Shown here: one piece after another, positions 20,071 to 29,591 of the stretch
How positions within the stretch are numbered: position 1 is the first letter of the stretch
Layout: each line of letters opens with the position of its first letter
NCBI GenBank assembly: GCA_963772675.1
Contig: CAVYYF010000007.1
Coordinates: 459,843-523,842, forward strand
From: JAKAGZ01 sp963772675
GTDB lineage: Bacteria > Bacteroidota > Ignavibacteria > Ignavibacteriales > Ignavibacteriaceae
DNA length: 64,000 nucleotides
Direction of reading: 5' to 3'
Position numbers and translations under genes: made by a program
The notes under the pieces: generated by a model
Databases searched by the model: none
Told to the model about the DNA's origin: nothing
Seen by the model: only the letters and a program-made list of their open reading frames with translations

Positions 20071-21615
20071 ATGAAAAATTTATTAACGGGAATTTTTGCA
20101 GTTGTCTTCTTTACAGTTGCCGTATTTGCGCAGGATGCAAATATGCAAAAGAAACCACACAATAAACCTGATTCACTCAACATCAAACCTGAAGAAGTGA
20201 CAACAGAAGGCAGCGTAACAGTTGAAGGACAAAACATAAATTATAAAGCTGTTGCAGGAACAATTATTCTAAAGAATAAAAAAGACGAGCCAACTTGCAG
20301 TATGTTTTATGCGGCTTATTTCAAAAAAAATGTAAGTGATGAATCACATAGACCGGTTACATTTTTCTATAACGGCGGTCCCGGTTCTGCAACAGTGTGG
20401 CTCCATATGGGTGCTTTTGGTCCAAAGCGTGTTTACTCTGATGATGATAAATATCCTGTACCAGCACCTTACAAACTTGTAAATAATGATTATAGCTTGC
20501 TCGATGCCACTGATCTTGTTTTCATAGATGCACCGGCAACAGGTTTTAGCAGAATAGTTGGAAAAGGAAAAGGCAAAGATTTTTTTGGTGTAGATCAAGA
20601 CGCAGATGCTTTTGCTCAGTTTATCACAAGATTCATAACCAAATATGATAGGTGGAACTCTCCGAAATATTTATTTGGAGAAAGCTACGGAACAACACGC
20701 TCGGCTGTACTTTCAAATATTTTACAAAGACGCGATAACATAGCTCTGAACGGAGTAATTCTGCTTTCAGAAATTCTAAATTTTGATACAAGCCCGGATG
20801 GACCCGGTTCAAATCCAGGAATTGATCTCGCCTATTCACTGACTCTTCCAACTTTTGCAGCAACTGCCTGGTATCATAAAAAGCTGCCGCATCAGCCAAA
20901 AGAGCTGGAACCATTTATAAAAGAAGTTGAAAACTATGCAACGACTGATTATACACTTGCTTTAATGAAAGGTTCGGAACTTAGTCAGATTGACAAAGAA
21001 AACGTAGCAACAAAATTACATGAATATACCGGTCTGCCTAAAGATTATATTTTAAAATCAAACCTGAGAGTTTCCGGAGGACAGTTTGAAAAAGAATTGC
21101 TTGATGAAGATGATATGACTACAGGAAGACTTGATACAAGATTTTCAGGAACTACAATGGATCCGCTTAGCAAAACTTCGGAGTATGATCCTCAGAGCGC
21201 TGCGATTTCTTCCGCATATATTTCATTGTTCAATAATTATGTAAGACAGGTCTTAAAATTTGGTAAAGATAAAACTTACAGGCCATCGGCATGGGGATAT
21301 ATGACATCATGGGATGATAAGCACAGGCTGCCGGGCAGAGGTTCCTCACCAAATTCAAATGTTATGCAGGATTTAGCAATGGCTATGAAATATAATCCTC
21401 ATTTAAAAATTATGTTGAACTCAGGATACTTTGACCTGGCAACTCCATTCTTTGCTGCAGACTATACAATGCATCATCTGCCAATTCCCGACAAACTACA
21501 AAAAAATATTGAGTATTCTTATTATATGTCAGGACACATGGTTTATGTTCATCCCGAGTCTTTGAAAAAGATTCACGATAACACTGCCGAGTTTATTGCA
21601 AAAACACACAATTGA
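20071..21615 (+). CDS. Peptidase S10, serine carboxypeptidase-like
   Basis: The 514-residue protein has a signal peptide (VVFFTVAVFAQ, residues 11-21) and the alpha/beta-hydrolase carboxypeptidase fold. Signature stretches are FFYNGGPGSATVWLHMGAFGP (oxyanion region) and LFGESYGTTRS with the nucleophile Ser205. The acid is probably Asp455 in NSGYFDLATPF and the base His489 in SGHMVYVHP. It should release C-terminal residues from peptides in the periplasm or outside. It lies between an Asp-box protein and an M61 peptidase with short gaps, suggesting a peptide-degradation operon. Confidence 0.93.
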   Translation: MKNLLTGIFAVVFFTVAVFAQDANMQKKPHNKPDSLNIKPEEVTTEGSVTVEGQNINYKAVAGTIILKNKKDEPTCSMFYAAYFKKNVSDESHRPVTFFYNGGPGSATVWLHMGAFGPKRVYSDDDKYPVPAPYKLVNNDYSLLDATDLVFIDAPATGFSRIVGKGKGKDFFGVDQDADAFAQFITRFITKYDRWNSPKYLFGESYGTTRSAVLSNILQRRDNIALNGVILLSEILNFDTSPDGPGSNPGIDLAYSLTLPTFAATAWYHKKLPHQPKELEPFIKEVENYATTDYTLALMKGSELSQIDKENVATKLHEYTGLPKDYILKSNLRVSGGQFEKELLDEDDMTTGRLDTRFSGTTMDPLSKTSEYDPQSAAISSAYISLFNNYVRQVLKFGKDKTYRPSAWGYMTSWDDKHRLPGRGSSPNSNVMQDLAMAMKYNPHLKIMLNSGYFDLATPFFAADYTMHHLPIPDKLQKNIEYSYYMSGHMVYVHPESLKKIHDNTAEFIAKTHN

Positions 21616-21622
21616 TATAAAT

Positions 21623-23512
21623 ATGAGATATAATCATTTAATTAAAAATATTCTGTTAGCTATAATACTTTTTTCTTCAGCATTATTTGGCCAGCAAATA
21701 AAAATTACTTTAAAGGTTGACGCAACAGAAACTCCTAAACATATACTCCACACAAGTGAGTCAATTGAATCAACCGGTGGCCATATGACACTTTACTATC
21801 CAAGATGGATACCTGGTTACCACGATCCGACAGGTCCAGTGGTTGATATGGCAGGACTTTTTATTAAAGCGGACGGAAAAACTATTCCGTGGAGACGTGA
21901 CCCGGTAGTTATGAATGCAATTCATTGCGATATTCCAGAAGGGATAAAGACAATTGATGTTAATTTCGATTTCATTCTTCCCCCGGAAATTCCGGGGCCA
22001 ACAAATGCAGCAGCTTCAACAGCGAAACTGCTAATACTGGAATGGAATCACGTTCTTCTTTATCCTGAAGAAATAAGACCTGATAGTATAAATGTATCAA
22101 CTGAAATTACATTGCCAGACGGATGGAAATATTTTACTGCATTGAGAACAGCAAAAAAAATCGGGGATAAAATATTTTTTAATCCGGTTTCGCTGACACA
22201 ATTAATTGACTCTCCAATATTAACGGGAGAGTATGCCCGACAAATCGACATCACTCCCCCATCGGGTGTTCCCCATTTTCTCGATCTCGTCAGCGATGGT
22301 CCTGCAGCTCTTGCAATGAATGGGGAAAAAATTACAGATTACAAACACCTTGTAACAGAAGCTAATGCTTTATTCGGAACACATCATTATAATCATTATG
22401 ATTTTTTGTGCACCTTAAGTGATAATGTTTATCACCAGGGACTCGAACATCACCAATCAAGTGATGATCGAATGCCCGAACGAACTTATGTTGATGATAA
22501 TCTTTTTAAAGATAACGCTTCTTTATTGTCACATGAATTTACTCACTCTTGGAATGGTAAATTTCGTCGCCCTCTCGGTCTTGCAACCGGCGACTTCTCT
22601 TCTCCAATGAAGGGAAACCTTCTTTGGGTCTATGAGGGTTTAACCCAATATCTTGGAAAAGTTTTGGCCGGAAGATCAGGTTTATTTACTCCTGAAGAAT
22701 ACAAAGATGATCTCGCAAACGTTGCTGCATTTATGGAGCACCGTCCCAGTCTCACATGGCGCCCTCTGCAGGATGCAACGGATGAAGCACAACTATTATA
22801 TTATACTCGTAGCGATTATGATTCATGGCGCGGATCAGTTGATTTTTACAATGAGGGCGAATTAATATGGCTGGAAGCCGACGCAACCATCCGGCAGATT
22901 ACCAATAATAAAAAATCTATTGATGATTTTTGCAAAATATTTCATGGTGGAAATAATAATGGCCCTCAGGTAATACCATATGATTTTGAAAATGTTATAA
23001 GTACTCTTAATAAAGTTGCCAATTATGATTGGAAAGATTTCTTTGTTAAAAAGCTAAATTCACTTAACCCGCATACACTATTGGGAGGAATCGAAAAAAG
23101 CGGCTGGAAATTAGTATACAAAGAAGTGCCAAATGAAATGCAAAGTGTAAATGAGGAAGTTTCAGAATCAATCAACCTGTTCTATTCGATAGGTTTTATA
23201 GTAGATTTTGATGGTAAAATAGAAGATGTTTTAACCGGATCACCTGCGGCTAATGCCGGACTTGCTCCGGGAATGAATATTATTGCTGTAAACAGCAGAA
23301 AATTTTCTAAAGAAATTATACACGAGGCAATAAAAACAACAAAAACTGATTCCTCTTCAATCGAATTTATAGCCGCAAATGGAGATTTTTATTCAATAAT
23401 TAATGTTAATTATCACGGCGGTGAAAAGTATCCCTATCTTGTGCGGGATGTATCAAAACCTGATATCCTAGATTCTATTATCTCACCTCTTACTTACAAG
23501 AGAGAGAAATAA
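21623..23512 (+). CDS. Peptidase M61 (glycyl aminopeptidase-like) with PDZ domain
   Basis: The start at 21623 gives a signal peptide (NILLAIILFSSALFGQQ); the in-frame start at 21596 would overlap the S10 gene and add nine residues before it. The order is a beta-rich N-terminal domain (to about 210), a thermolysin-like zinc domain with HEFTH at residues 304-308 and the third ligand region WVYEGLTQYLG, then a PDZ domain (IGFIVDFDGKIEDVLTGSPA, GLAPGMNIIAVNSRKF). Known M61 enzymes release N-terminal glycine or other residues. The gene is the last of the secreted-peptidase group. Confidence 0.93.
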   Translation: MRYNHLIKNILLAIILFSSALFGQQIKITLKVDATETPKHILHTSESIESTGGHMTLYYPRWIPGYHDPTGPVVDMAGLFIKADGKTIPWRRDPVVMNAIHCDIPEGIKTIDVNFDFILPPEIPGPTNAAASTAKLLILEWNHVLLYPEEIRPDSINVSTEITLPDGWKYFTALRTAKKIGDKIFFNPVSLTQLIDSPILTGEYARQIDITPPSGVPHFLDLVSDGPAALAMNGEKITDYKHLVTEANALFGTHHYNHYDFLCTLSDNVYHQGLEHHQSSDDRMPERTYVDDNLFKDNASLLSHEFTHSWNGKFRRPLGLATGDFSSPMKGNLLWVYEGLTQYLGKVLAGRSGLFTPEEYKDDLANVAAFMEHRPSLTWRPLQDATDEAQLLYYTRSDYDSWRGSVDFYNEGELIWLEADATIRQITNNKKSIDDFCKIFHGGNNNGPQVIPYDFENVISTLNKVANYDWKDFFVKKLNSLNPHTLLGGIEKSGWKLVYKEVPNEMQSVNEEVSESINLFYSIGFIVDFDGKIEDVLTGSPAANAGLAPGMNIIAVNSRKFSKEIIHEAIKTTKTDSSSIEFIAANGDFYSIINVNYHGGEKYPYLVRDVSKPDILDSIISPLTYKREK

Positions 23513-23848
23513 ACTGTTAAAACAACTAAATTTTAACTGTTTAGTTAAGTTAATTGCATTTTTGTAGGTTTGAAATATTTTTTCAGACTTAAATGTTAAA
23601 ATATCAACTATTTTCGTATATTTTTTTCATTTTCAACTATTTAATTATATATTTGGCTGAATTCAAAAGCCAGAAGGATATATAACCTTAGGAAATAAAT
23701 TGTAAGACAATTTAATGGTAAGACATTGAATTTTGTTTTGGTTTTAATCGTATGTTAAAGTATTCAAATTCATCAATCATAAAATAAAAAATAAGCCAGT
23801 TTAAATCTGTAAAACGTTTATAGTCCAAAATCAGTTACAAGGAGCTAT
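23513..23848. other. AT-rich intergenic region with a 16-base direct repeat
   Basis: No gene is supported here. It separates the peptidase operon from the signalling island and must carry the promoter of the latter. GTAAGACA occurs at 23702-23709 and again at 23718-23725, each followed by ATT-rich sequence, giving an imperfect tandem 16-base repeat that could be an operator. No clear -35/-10 pair could be fixed. A Shine-Dalgarno (AAGGAG) precedes the SpoIIE gene start. Confidence 0.4.
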
Positions 23849-25150
23849 ATGGAAACTGATCAAATTAATGCCCAGATCGCCCGTCTTCAGGATGAAAATA
23901 AAAAGCTTCGACTCGCTGTAGAAGAACTTTCCGTTTTAAACGAAATAGCAACTGCAATTACATCAACTCAATCAATTGAAAAAATTGTTGACCTGATAGT
24001 GCGCAAATGTGTTAAGCACATTAAAGTTGAACAGGGAGTTGTAATGTTGCTGGATGAAAAAGATACTCAAAATCCTTTTCATACAATGATAAGAAAACAG
24101 GACAGTTCAGCTAACCTGCTTCCGTTCAGGCTTGATACACAACTTTCAGGATGGATGCTGATGAACAAAGCACCGCTCTTAATAAATGATTTTCATGCGG
24201 ATAATCGATTCAGTACTGTGAAAGATGTTGAGTTCCCGATAAAAACCTTACTAAGTGTCCCTATGCAAATGAAAGGAAAAATGATTGGGCTGGTTACTGT
24301 TTTCAACAAACACGGTGATTCAGGTTTTACAATTAATGACCAGAGACTGCTTGGTATTATAGCTGCACAATCAGCACACGTTGTTGAAAACGCAAGACTT
24401 TATCAGAACGAACAGGCGTTAATAAAACTTCAGGAAGAAATGAGACTCGCATACGAAATACAGGTTGATCTTCTTCCTAAAGCACAACCAAAAGTGCCGG
24501 GATATTCCATCGCGGGTAAAAGTATTCCCGCAAAAGAAGTCGGAGGCGATTATTACGATTTCATTAACCTAGAAGAAGATCATTTAACTTTTTGCCTTGG
24601 AGATATAACCGGTAAAGGAATGCCCGCTGCAATTCTAATGGCAAACCTGCAGGCATCATTAAGGGGACAGGCAATATCCGGTAAACCTTGCAAGGAATGT
24701 GTTGCACTTACAAATGATCTTTTGTTTTATAATACTGCCCCAAACAAATTTGCAACTCTCTTCTACGGCGTTCTTAATAAAGCAAAGGACGAAATCACTT
24801 ATGTTAACGCCGGGCATAATAACCCCATATTAATTTCAGAAGATAATAAAATCAGCAGACCCGACGTTGGAGGATTGATTGTAGGTATAGCACCTGCTAT
24901 ACAATACGAAGAAGCAACCATAAAATTAAAGAAAAATGATCTGCTAGTTGTTTTTTCTGATGGAATTACGGAAGCAATGAACAAGGAAGAAGAAGAATTT
25001 GATGAGCCAAGGTTATTTGACATAATTAAAAATAACAAAAGCAAAAATGCCGAAGAATTAATTGAACTAATTTTTAATGAAGTTAACAATTTTTCTAAAG
25101 GACAGCCTCAGAGTGATGATATGACCATGGTAATTCTAAAGAAAGAATAG
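23849..25150 (+). CDS. GAF-SpoIIE (PP2C-like) serine phosphatase, RsbU type
   Basis: The 433-residue protein starts with a short coiled coil (INAQIARLQDENKKLRLAVEEL), followed by a GAF sensor domain (about 25-190) and a SpoIIE/PP2C phosphatase domain (about 205-431). The metal-binding motifs are intact: KEVGGDYYDF, CLGDITGKGMPAAILMANLQASLRG, NAGHNNPILI, VVFSDGITEAM and QSDDMTMVIL. Such enzymes dephosphorylate STAS anti-sigma antagonists in partner-switching pathways. A STAS gene lies 4 kb downstream (29162), and kinase genes start at 26092. It could also reverse the kinases' action. It has no membrane segment and should be cytosolic. Confidence 0.93.
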   Translation: METDQINAQIARLQDENKKLRLAVEELSVLNEIATAITSTQSIEKIVDLIVRKCVKHIKVEQGVVMLLDEKDTQNPFHTMIRKQDSSANLLPFRLDTQLSGWMLMNKAPLLINDFHADNRFSTVKDVEFPIKTLLSVPMQMKGKMIGLVTVFNKHGDSGFTINDQRLLGIIAAQSAHVVENARLYQNEQALIKLQEEMRLAYEIQVDLLPKAQPKVPGYSIAGKSIPAKEVGGDYYDFINLEEDHLTFCLGDITGKGMPAAILMANLQASLRGQAISGKPCKECVALTNDLLFYNTAPNKFATLFYGVLNKAKDEITYVNAGHNNPILISEDNKISRPDVGGLIVGIAPAIQYEEATIKLKKNDLLVVFSDGITEAMNKEEEEFDEPRLFDIIKNNKSKNAEELIELIFNEVNNFSKGQPQSDDMTMVILKKE

Positions 25151-25197
25151 CAAGCAATTAAATAACAATATTTTCACTTCCACGGGAGGGAAAAATT

Positions 25198-25959
25198 ATG
25201 TTTATGAGAATTCTTAGATTAAACCTCGACCCTAAATTCATAGAAGAATTTAAGGCCTTTTATGAAGACACGGTTGAACCAAAATTACAAACTGTCGATG
25301 GTTGTCTTTTCGCCAGTCTTATTAAAAGCAAACCGGATAAGGACGAATTTATCTCGCTTACTTTTTGGAAAACACAAAAGCAAGCCGAGAATTACGAAAA
25401 CAGCGATGTTTTCAAAAACCTCATAGACCAGGCTAAGCCATATTTTACCGAAACTACCGACGAATGGAAAATTCAGCTTACCGATAATATGGAAATACAG
25501 TACACCCAGGAAAATGAGGAGCCAGTTATTAACAAATATAATGTTGCTGTCCAGAACGGTAGCGACAACAGTTTAATTAAACAAAATGATAGCATATTCC
25601 TACGAATCGTTTCTCTTAAAATACAGCCGGGTAAAATGGATGAATTTAAAAAACTTTATTCCGAGGTTGTAATTCCTGCATTCAGAAAAGCTGAAGGATG
25701 CCGGAATGCATTTCTTACTCAGAGTATTAATGAAGACAGTGATTTTATTTCTGTTTCTGTATGGGATAATAAGGATTTAGCAGTTAAACATGAAACAGGC
25801 AAAGAATACAATGAAATGATTGATAAGGTGAAACATACTTTCTCCCAGTTTTATTTGTGGAAAATGTCACTTGATAGAAATCGTCAATCAACAATTAAAA
25901 CTACGGATGATATGAAAGTCGGACATTACGATGTAGTAACCGGCAAAAGTTTTATTTAA
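25198..25959 (+). CDS. Tandem ABM-fold (antibiotic biosynthesis monooxygenase-like) protein
   Basis: A strong Shine-Dalgarno (GGGAGG) precedes the ATG. The 253-residue protein holds two ferredoxin-like ABM domains. The first spans about residues 1-95 (MRILRLNLDPKFIEEFKAFY, GCLFASLIKSKPDKDEFISL). The second spans about 138-230 (LRIVSLKIQPGKMDEFKKLY, GCRNAFLTQSINEDSDFISV). The repeats are clearly homologous, so the gene arose by internal duplication. It lies between the SpoIIE phosphatase and the first kinase, so a sensory or redox role is possible. The reaction is unknown. Confidence 0.75.
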   Translation: MFMRILRLNLDPKFIEEFKAFYEDTVEPKLQTVDGCLFASLIKSKPDKDEFISLTFWKTQKQAENYENSDVFKNLIDQAKPYFTETTDEWKIQLTDNMEIQYTQENEEPVINKYNVAVQNGSDNSLIKQNDSIFLRIVSLKIQPGKMDEFKKLYSEVVIPAFRKAEGCRNAFLTQSINEDSDFISVSVWDNKDLAVKHETGKEYNEMIDKVKHTFSQFYLWKMSLDRNRQSTIKTTDDMKVGHYDVVTGKSFI

Positions 25960-26091
25960 ATAACTTTCAGTAGCCTTAAGTTTTTTTCACACCTGATACA
26001 AGAGTCTTATTAAATAAATACTTTGTTAATTAGAAACGAAGTACCGTGGTTTTTGATATTTCAGACTTTGAGAAAGATATAACTCACAGCG

Positions 26092-28239
26092 ATGATCAGT
26101 TTAACAGGTAAAGAAATATTACATTACAAAATTCTCGAGAAACTTGGCGAAGGCGGAATGGGTGTTGTCTATAAAGCCGAAGACACTAAGCTCGAACGAA
26201 TTGTTGCAATTAAATTTCTTCCCCACAATATTCCTATCAGTAAAGAAGATAAAGAAAGATTTAAGATTGAAGCAAAGGCGGCAGCCGCGCTTAACCACCC
26301 TAACATTGCTACTATTCACGCAATTGAAGAACTTGATGATGATATGTTCATCGTTATGGAATTTGTGGATGGGAATGAATTGAAAGATATCATTACGCGC
26401 CGCCGTGATGACCCGCTGCAAATAAGCGAGGTAACTAGTTATGCAATCCAGATTGCCGAAGGTTTGGAAGCAGCACAGAAAAAAGGAATTGTTCACAGGG
26501 ATATAAAATCTTCTAATATAATGATAACTAAAGACGACAAAGTAAAGATAATGGATTTTGGTTTAGCTAAAATTGGAAAAGGTTCGCAGATTACGAGAAT
26601 GGGAGCTACTGTAGGAACAATTGCATATATGTCGCCTGAACAGGCTCACGGAGATGAAATTGATCACCGGGCGGACATTTGGTCATTCGGAGTTGTTTTA
26701 TACGAAATGCTATCAGGGCGGATGCCGTTTAAGGGAGATTATGACCAGGCAATTATATACTCAATTTTAAACGAAGAACCGCATTCAGTTCTTGAATTCA
26801 GATCTGATGTGCCTGACAATATGTTAAAGATCAACAGGAAAATGCTGGAAAAGGATCCTGCTGATAGATATCAAACTACAAGAGAAATTATTGCTGAACT
26901 TAAGAAGTACCAGCAATCCGGCAAATTCATAAACGTTGAGGAAGCAGACCGTAATAATTCAATTGCAGTTATGTATTTTGAAAACATGAGCCCGGATAAG
27001 GAGAGTGACTATTTCTGTGCTGGAATTACCGAAGATATAATAATTGATCTTTCAAAAATTAAAGAGTTAAAGGTAGTTCCGCGGACAGATATTTTAATTT
27101 TCCGAAACAAAGAAATTAACACAGAACAGATAGGTGAAGCACTAAAAGTAAGATATATATTAGAAGGAAGTGTCCGTAAATCAGGCAATAAGATGCGCAT
27201 AACAGCTCAATTAATAGATGTAAAGAACAGCCAGCACTTGTGGGCGGAAAGATTCGATCGTAATGTAGATGACATTTTTGAACTGCAAAATGAAATTTCC
27301 CAAAAGATAGTACAGGCGCTAAAAGTATCTTTAACGGATTCTGAAAAGGAATCACTTCAGTCAAATCCAACTGACAACCTGAAAGCCTATGATTTTTACA
27401 TGCGTGGCAGAGAATTAATTTATCGCCGGGGCAGGAAGAATAATGAACAGGCAATTCAAATGTTTGAAAAAGCTATTTCTTTAGATAAAAATTTTGCATC
27501 TTCTTATGCCGGATTGGCAGAGGCTTATTCATATATGTACGAATGGTATGACGGTAATACCACCTGGCTGCAAAAGACAATAGATACAAACCAAAAAGCT
27601 CTAACACTCGATCCGTCTTCAATTGAAGCAAAGTTTGGAATTGCAATGGTCTACTTCTATCAAAAAAGATTTACTGAAGCAAAACGTGAACTGGAAGCCA
27701 TTATAAAAGAGAACTCCAGATATTACCCGGCATACATTCGGCTTGGTATGATTTCAGAATTATCCAATGATACCAATTCGGCAATGAATTTTTATCAAAC
27801 CGCTTCTGAACTAAAGCCGCACGATGAAGAGCCGTGGGTACATCTTGATAGTGTACTCAGAAGAATGGGAGACATAAAATCTGCCGGAAAAGCATCAATG
27901 AAGGTAATAGAAGTTACTGCACAAAAGCTGGAAGCAAGCCAGGATGATCCCATTGTGATGAGTAGACTTGCTATGGCATATGCCAGGTTTGGCGGGAAAG
28001 AAGAATCTTATGCAATCATAAAAAGGCTGCTTGAGACCGACACAAATGATGGTCTTGTTCTATACTACTGTTCCTGCACTTATTGTCTTCTTGGAGAAAA
28101 AGAGAAAGCATTTATTGCATTACGAAGGGCATTTGATGCAGGGTTTAAAGGATTAGCACGCTGGGCAAACTCGGAATCTGCATTTGATTCTGTCCGCAAT
28201 GATCCGGAATTTAAAGAAATGATTGCTAGATCGGAATAA
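26092..28239 (+). CDS. Serine/threonine kinase 1: kinase, TolB/FlgO-like domain, TPRs; no membrane helix
   Basis: The 715-residue protein starts with a kinase domain (about 8-280). The G loop is GEGGMGVVYKA, the lysine is in VAIKF, and the catalytic loop is HRDIKSSN, followed by MDFGLAK, YMSPEQ and DIWSFGVVLYE. All residues for activity are present. Unlike most kinases downstream, no hydrophobic segment separates it from the next domain, so it is probably cytosolic. Residues about 285-430 are the TolB/FlgO-like domain common in adenylate-cyclase/TPR proteins (SIAVMYFENMSPDKESDYFCAGITEDI). TPR-like repeats follow to the end. It opens the kinase array and belongs to subfamily A (KAEDTKL, IKSxNIMIT). 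Confidence 0.95.
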   Translation: MISLTGKEILHYKILEKLGEGGMGVVYKAEDTKLERIVAIKFLPHNIPISKEDKERFKIEAKAAAALNHPNIATIHAIEELDDDMFIVMEFVDGNELKDIITRRRDDPLQISEVTSYAIQIAEGLEAAQKKGIVHRDIKSSNIMITKDDKVKIMDFGLAKIGKGSQITRMGATVGTIAYMSPEQAHGDEIDHRADIWSFGVVLYEMLSGRMPFKGDYDQAIIYSILNEEPHSVLEFRSDVPDNMLKINRKMLEKDPADRYQTTREIIAELKKYQQSGKFINVEEADRNNSIAVMYFENMSPDKESDYFCAGITEDIIIDLSKIKELKVVPRTDILIFRNKEINTEQIGEALKVRYILEGSVRKSGNKMRITAQLIDVKNSQHLWAERFDRNVDDIFELQNEISQKIVQALKVSLTDSEKESLQSNPTDNLKAYDFYMRGRELIYRRGRKNNEQAIQMFEKAISLDKNFASSYAGLAEAYSYMYEWYDGNTTWLQKTIDTNQKALTLDPSSIEAKFGIAMVYFYQKRFTEAKRELEAIIKENSRYYPAYIRLGMISELSNDTNSAMNFYQTASELKPHDEEPWVHLDSVLRRMGDIKSAGKASMKVIEVTAQKLEASQDDPIVMSRLAMAYARFGGKEESYAIIKRLLETDTNDGLVLYYCSCTYCLLGEKEKAFIALRRAFDAGFKGLARWANSESAFDSVRNDPEFKEMIARSE

Positions 28240-28326
28240 CTCTGGTAATAACTAATATTATTTGTTATTCCTTTTAATAAAAACAATTGTCTTAAATAAA
28301 TAAATTCCATGTAAAGGAGATTAACG

Positions 28327-28603
28327 ATGCCAAAATTTCTAATTGAACGTGTGGTTCCCGGGGCCGGTAATTTATCAGCAGATGATCTTAAAGCAATATC
28401 GGTCAGATCCTGCGATGTATTGAACAAATTGGGTCCAAAAATACAATGGGTTCAGAGCTATGTGACTGACAACAAAGTATATTGTGTTTATATAGCAGAA
28501 GATGAAGAATTTAATACGTGAACATGCCCAACAAGCAGGTATACCAGCTAATCACATTGCTGTAATCAAAGAAATTATAGATCCTGTTACTTCAGAAGGG
28601 TGA
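28327..28603 (+). CDS. DUF4242-like small protein (one frameshift)
   Basis: AAGGAG precedes the ATG. The first 64 codons read MPKFLIERVVPGAGNLSADD and then SYVTDNKVYCVYIAEDEE, typical of DUF4242 (ferredoxin-like, SCO4226-like nickel-binding proteins). One extra T in the TTT near 28511 causes a stop at 28521. Reading on in the next frame gives LIREHAQQAGIPANHIAVIKEIIDPVTSEG to a TGA at 28601-28603, which matches the usual C terminus of the family. The full gene is about 92 codons. The shift may be a sequence error or a recent mutation. Confidence 0.78.
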
Positions 28604-28771
28604 TCACAATCGAGCCTGAATATCGTTCGACTGTAGAATTATATAACTACTTTTAAGTGATATGTGTTACCCTTTTATTAACGGAGAGGGCGTTACCCTG
28701 GTCTTAAATATTAGGATATTCTATTAATATACATATTGCTAAATGTAATATTTAATCCCTGAGGTTATAAT

Positions 28772-28858
28772 TTGATCGGCGAAACAATACTCCATTACAA
28801 AATTTTGGAAAAGCTTGGCCGCCGAAGCCAGCAAAATAATAAAAGGCAAATATTATGA
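28772..28858 (+). pseudogene. Truncated kinase head 1 (28 codons)
   Basis: Starting at TTG 28772 the frame encodes LIGETILHYKILEKLG, identical after the first residue to the heads of the kinases. At the G-loop codons it changes to the unrelated RRSQQNNKRQIL and stops at TGA 28856-28858. That stop overlaps the ATG of the second head (28855). The break comes directly after the glycine-loop Leu-Gly codons. Confidence 0.75.
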
Positions 28859-28980
28859 TTGGCGAAACAATTCTTCATTATAAAATCCTTGAAAACCTCA
28901 GCGAAGGCGGAATGCACATTGACTATAAGCACAGGATCGGATACTCGATCGATTTATTGCCTAAATTACTTTATTATTGA
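28855..28980 (+). pseudogene. Truncated, decayed kinase head 2 (41 codons)
   Basis: The frame begins MIGETILHYKILENLSEGGM and then becomes HIDYKHRIGYSIDLLPKLLYY. The nucleotides beneath still align to the intact kinase stretch that encodes VYKAQDxxLDRFxALKF, with substitutions and indels, so this is a decayed start of a subfamily-B kinase. Nothing of the rest of the domain is found before the STAS gene. The surrounding 28604-29161 holds no other gene. Confidence 0.75.
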
Positions 28981-29161
28981 TCATAATTATTTGGCAAATA
29001 AAATTAAAAAAAATAATTTTGATTAATTATTTGATTTAATTGTATTAAATTGTGGGTAAATCATTCTGAAGGATCCTCCCAACGGATCGCAAAAGGGCAA
29101 CAAAAGTTTTTTTTAATTATATACTATTAACCTAACTGTTATTTTAATTTGGAGGTAACTT

Positions 29162-29498
29162 ATGAAAGCAAATATATATGAGCAGTACAACGCAGCTGTA
29201 ATTGAACTGAAAGGACGGGTTGAAGGCGGACCATTTGCTGCAGAATTTTAAAGAGACGCTTCTGGACCTTGTTAAACAAAACAAGAAAAATATTATCGTC
29301 GATATGTCCGATATAAAATTCATTAACAGTAATGGAATAGGAATTCTGGTAGCAGGGTTTATGACAGTTAAAAACGGCGGCGGCGAATTAAAGCTTGTTA
29401 ATAATAGCGATAAAGTGACCGGGGTTTTGAGTATTACAAAATTAAACCAGGTTTTTAACAGTTATAATTCATTGGACGAAGCATTAAAAAGTAGCTAA
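29162..29498 (+). CDS. STAS-domain anti-sigma factor antagonist (one frameshift)
   Basis: GGAGG precedes the ATG at 29162. The frame gives MKANIYEQYNAAVIELKGRV and GGPFAAEF, then stops; one extra T in the TTTT at 29246-29249 is the cause. Removing it restores GGPFAAEFKETLLDLVKQNK and the rest of the STAS domain, NIIVDMSDIKFINSNGIGIL to the end at 29498. The full protein would be about 112 residues, normal for this family. The motif FINSNGIG aligns with FMDSSGLG of SpoIIAA, and the second serine, which is phosphorylated in SpoIIAA, is asparagine here. With the SpoIIE phosphatase upstream it suggests a partner switch. Confidence 0.85.
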
Positions 29499-29591
29499 GG
29501 CAGTTAATCTCAATTAGAAATTTATGGTAATAATCAGATCTTATTTATTCCGTTTTCTGCTCATCAAAGGAGCCGGATAAAAGGAAGAATC

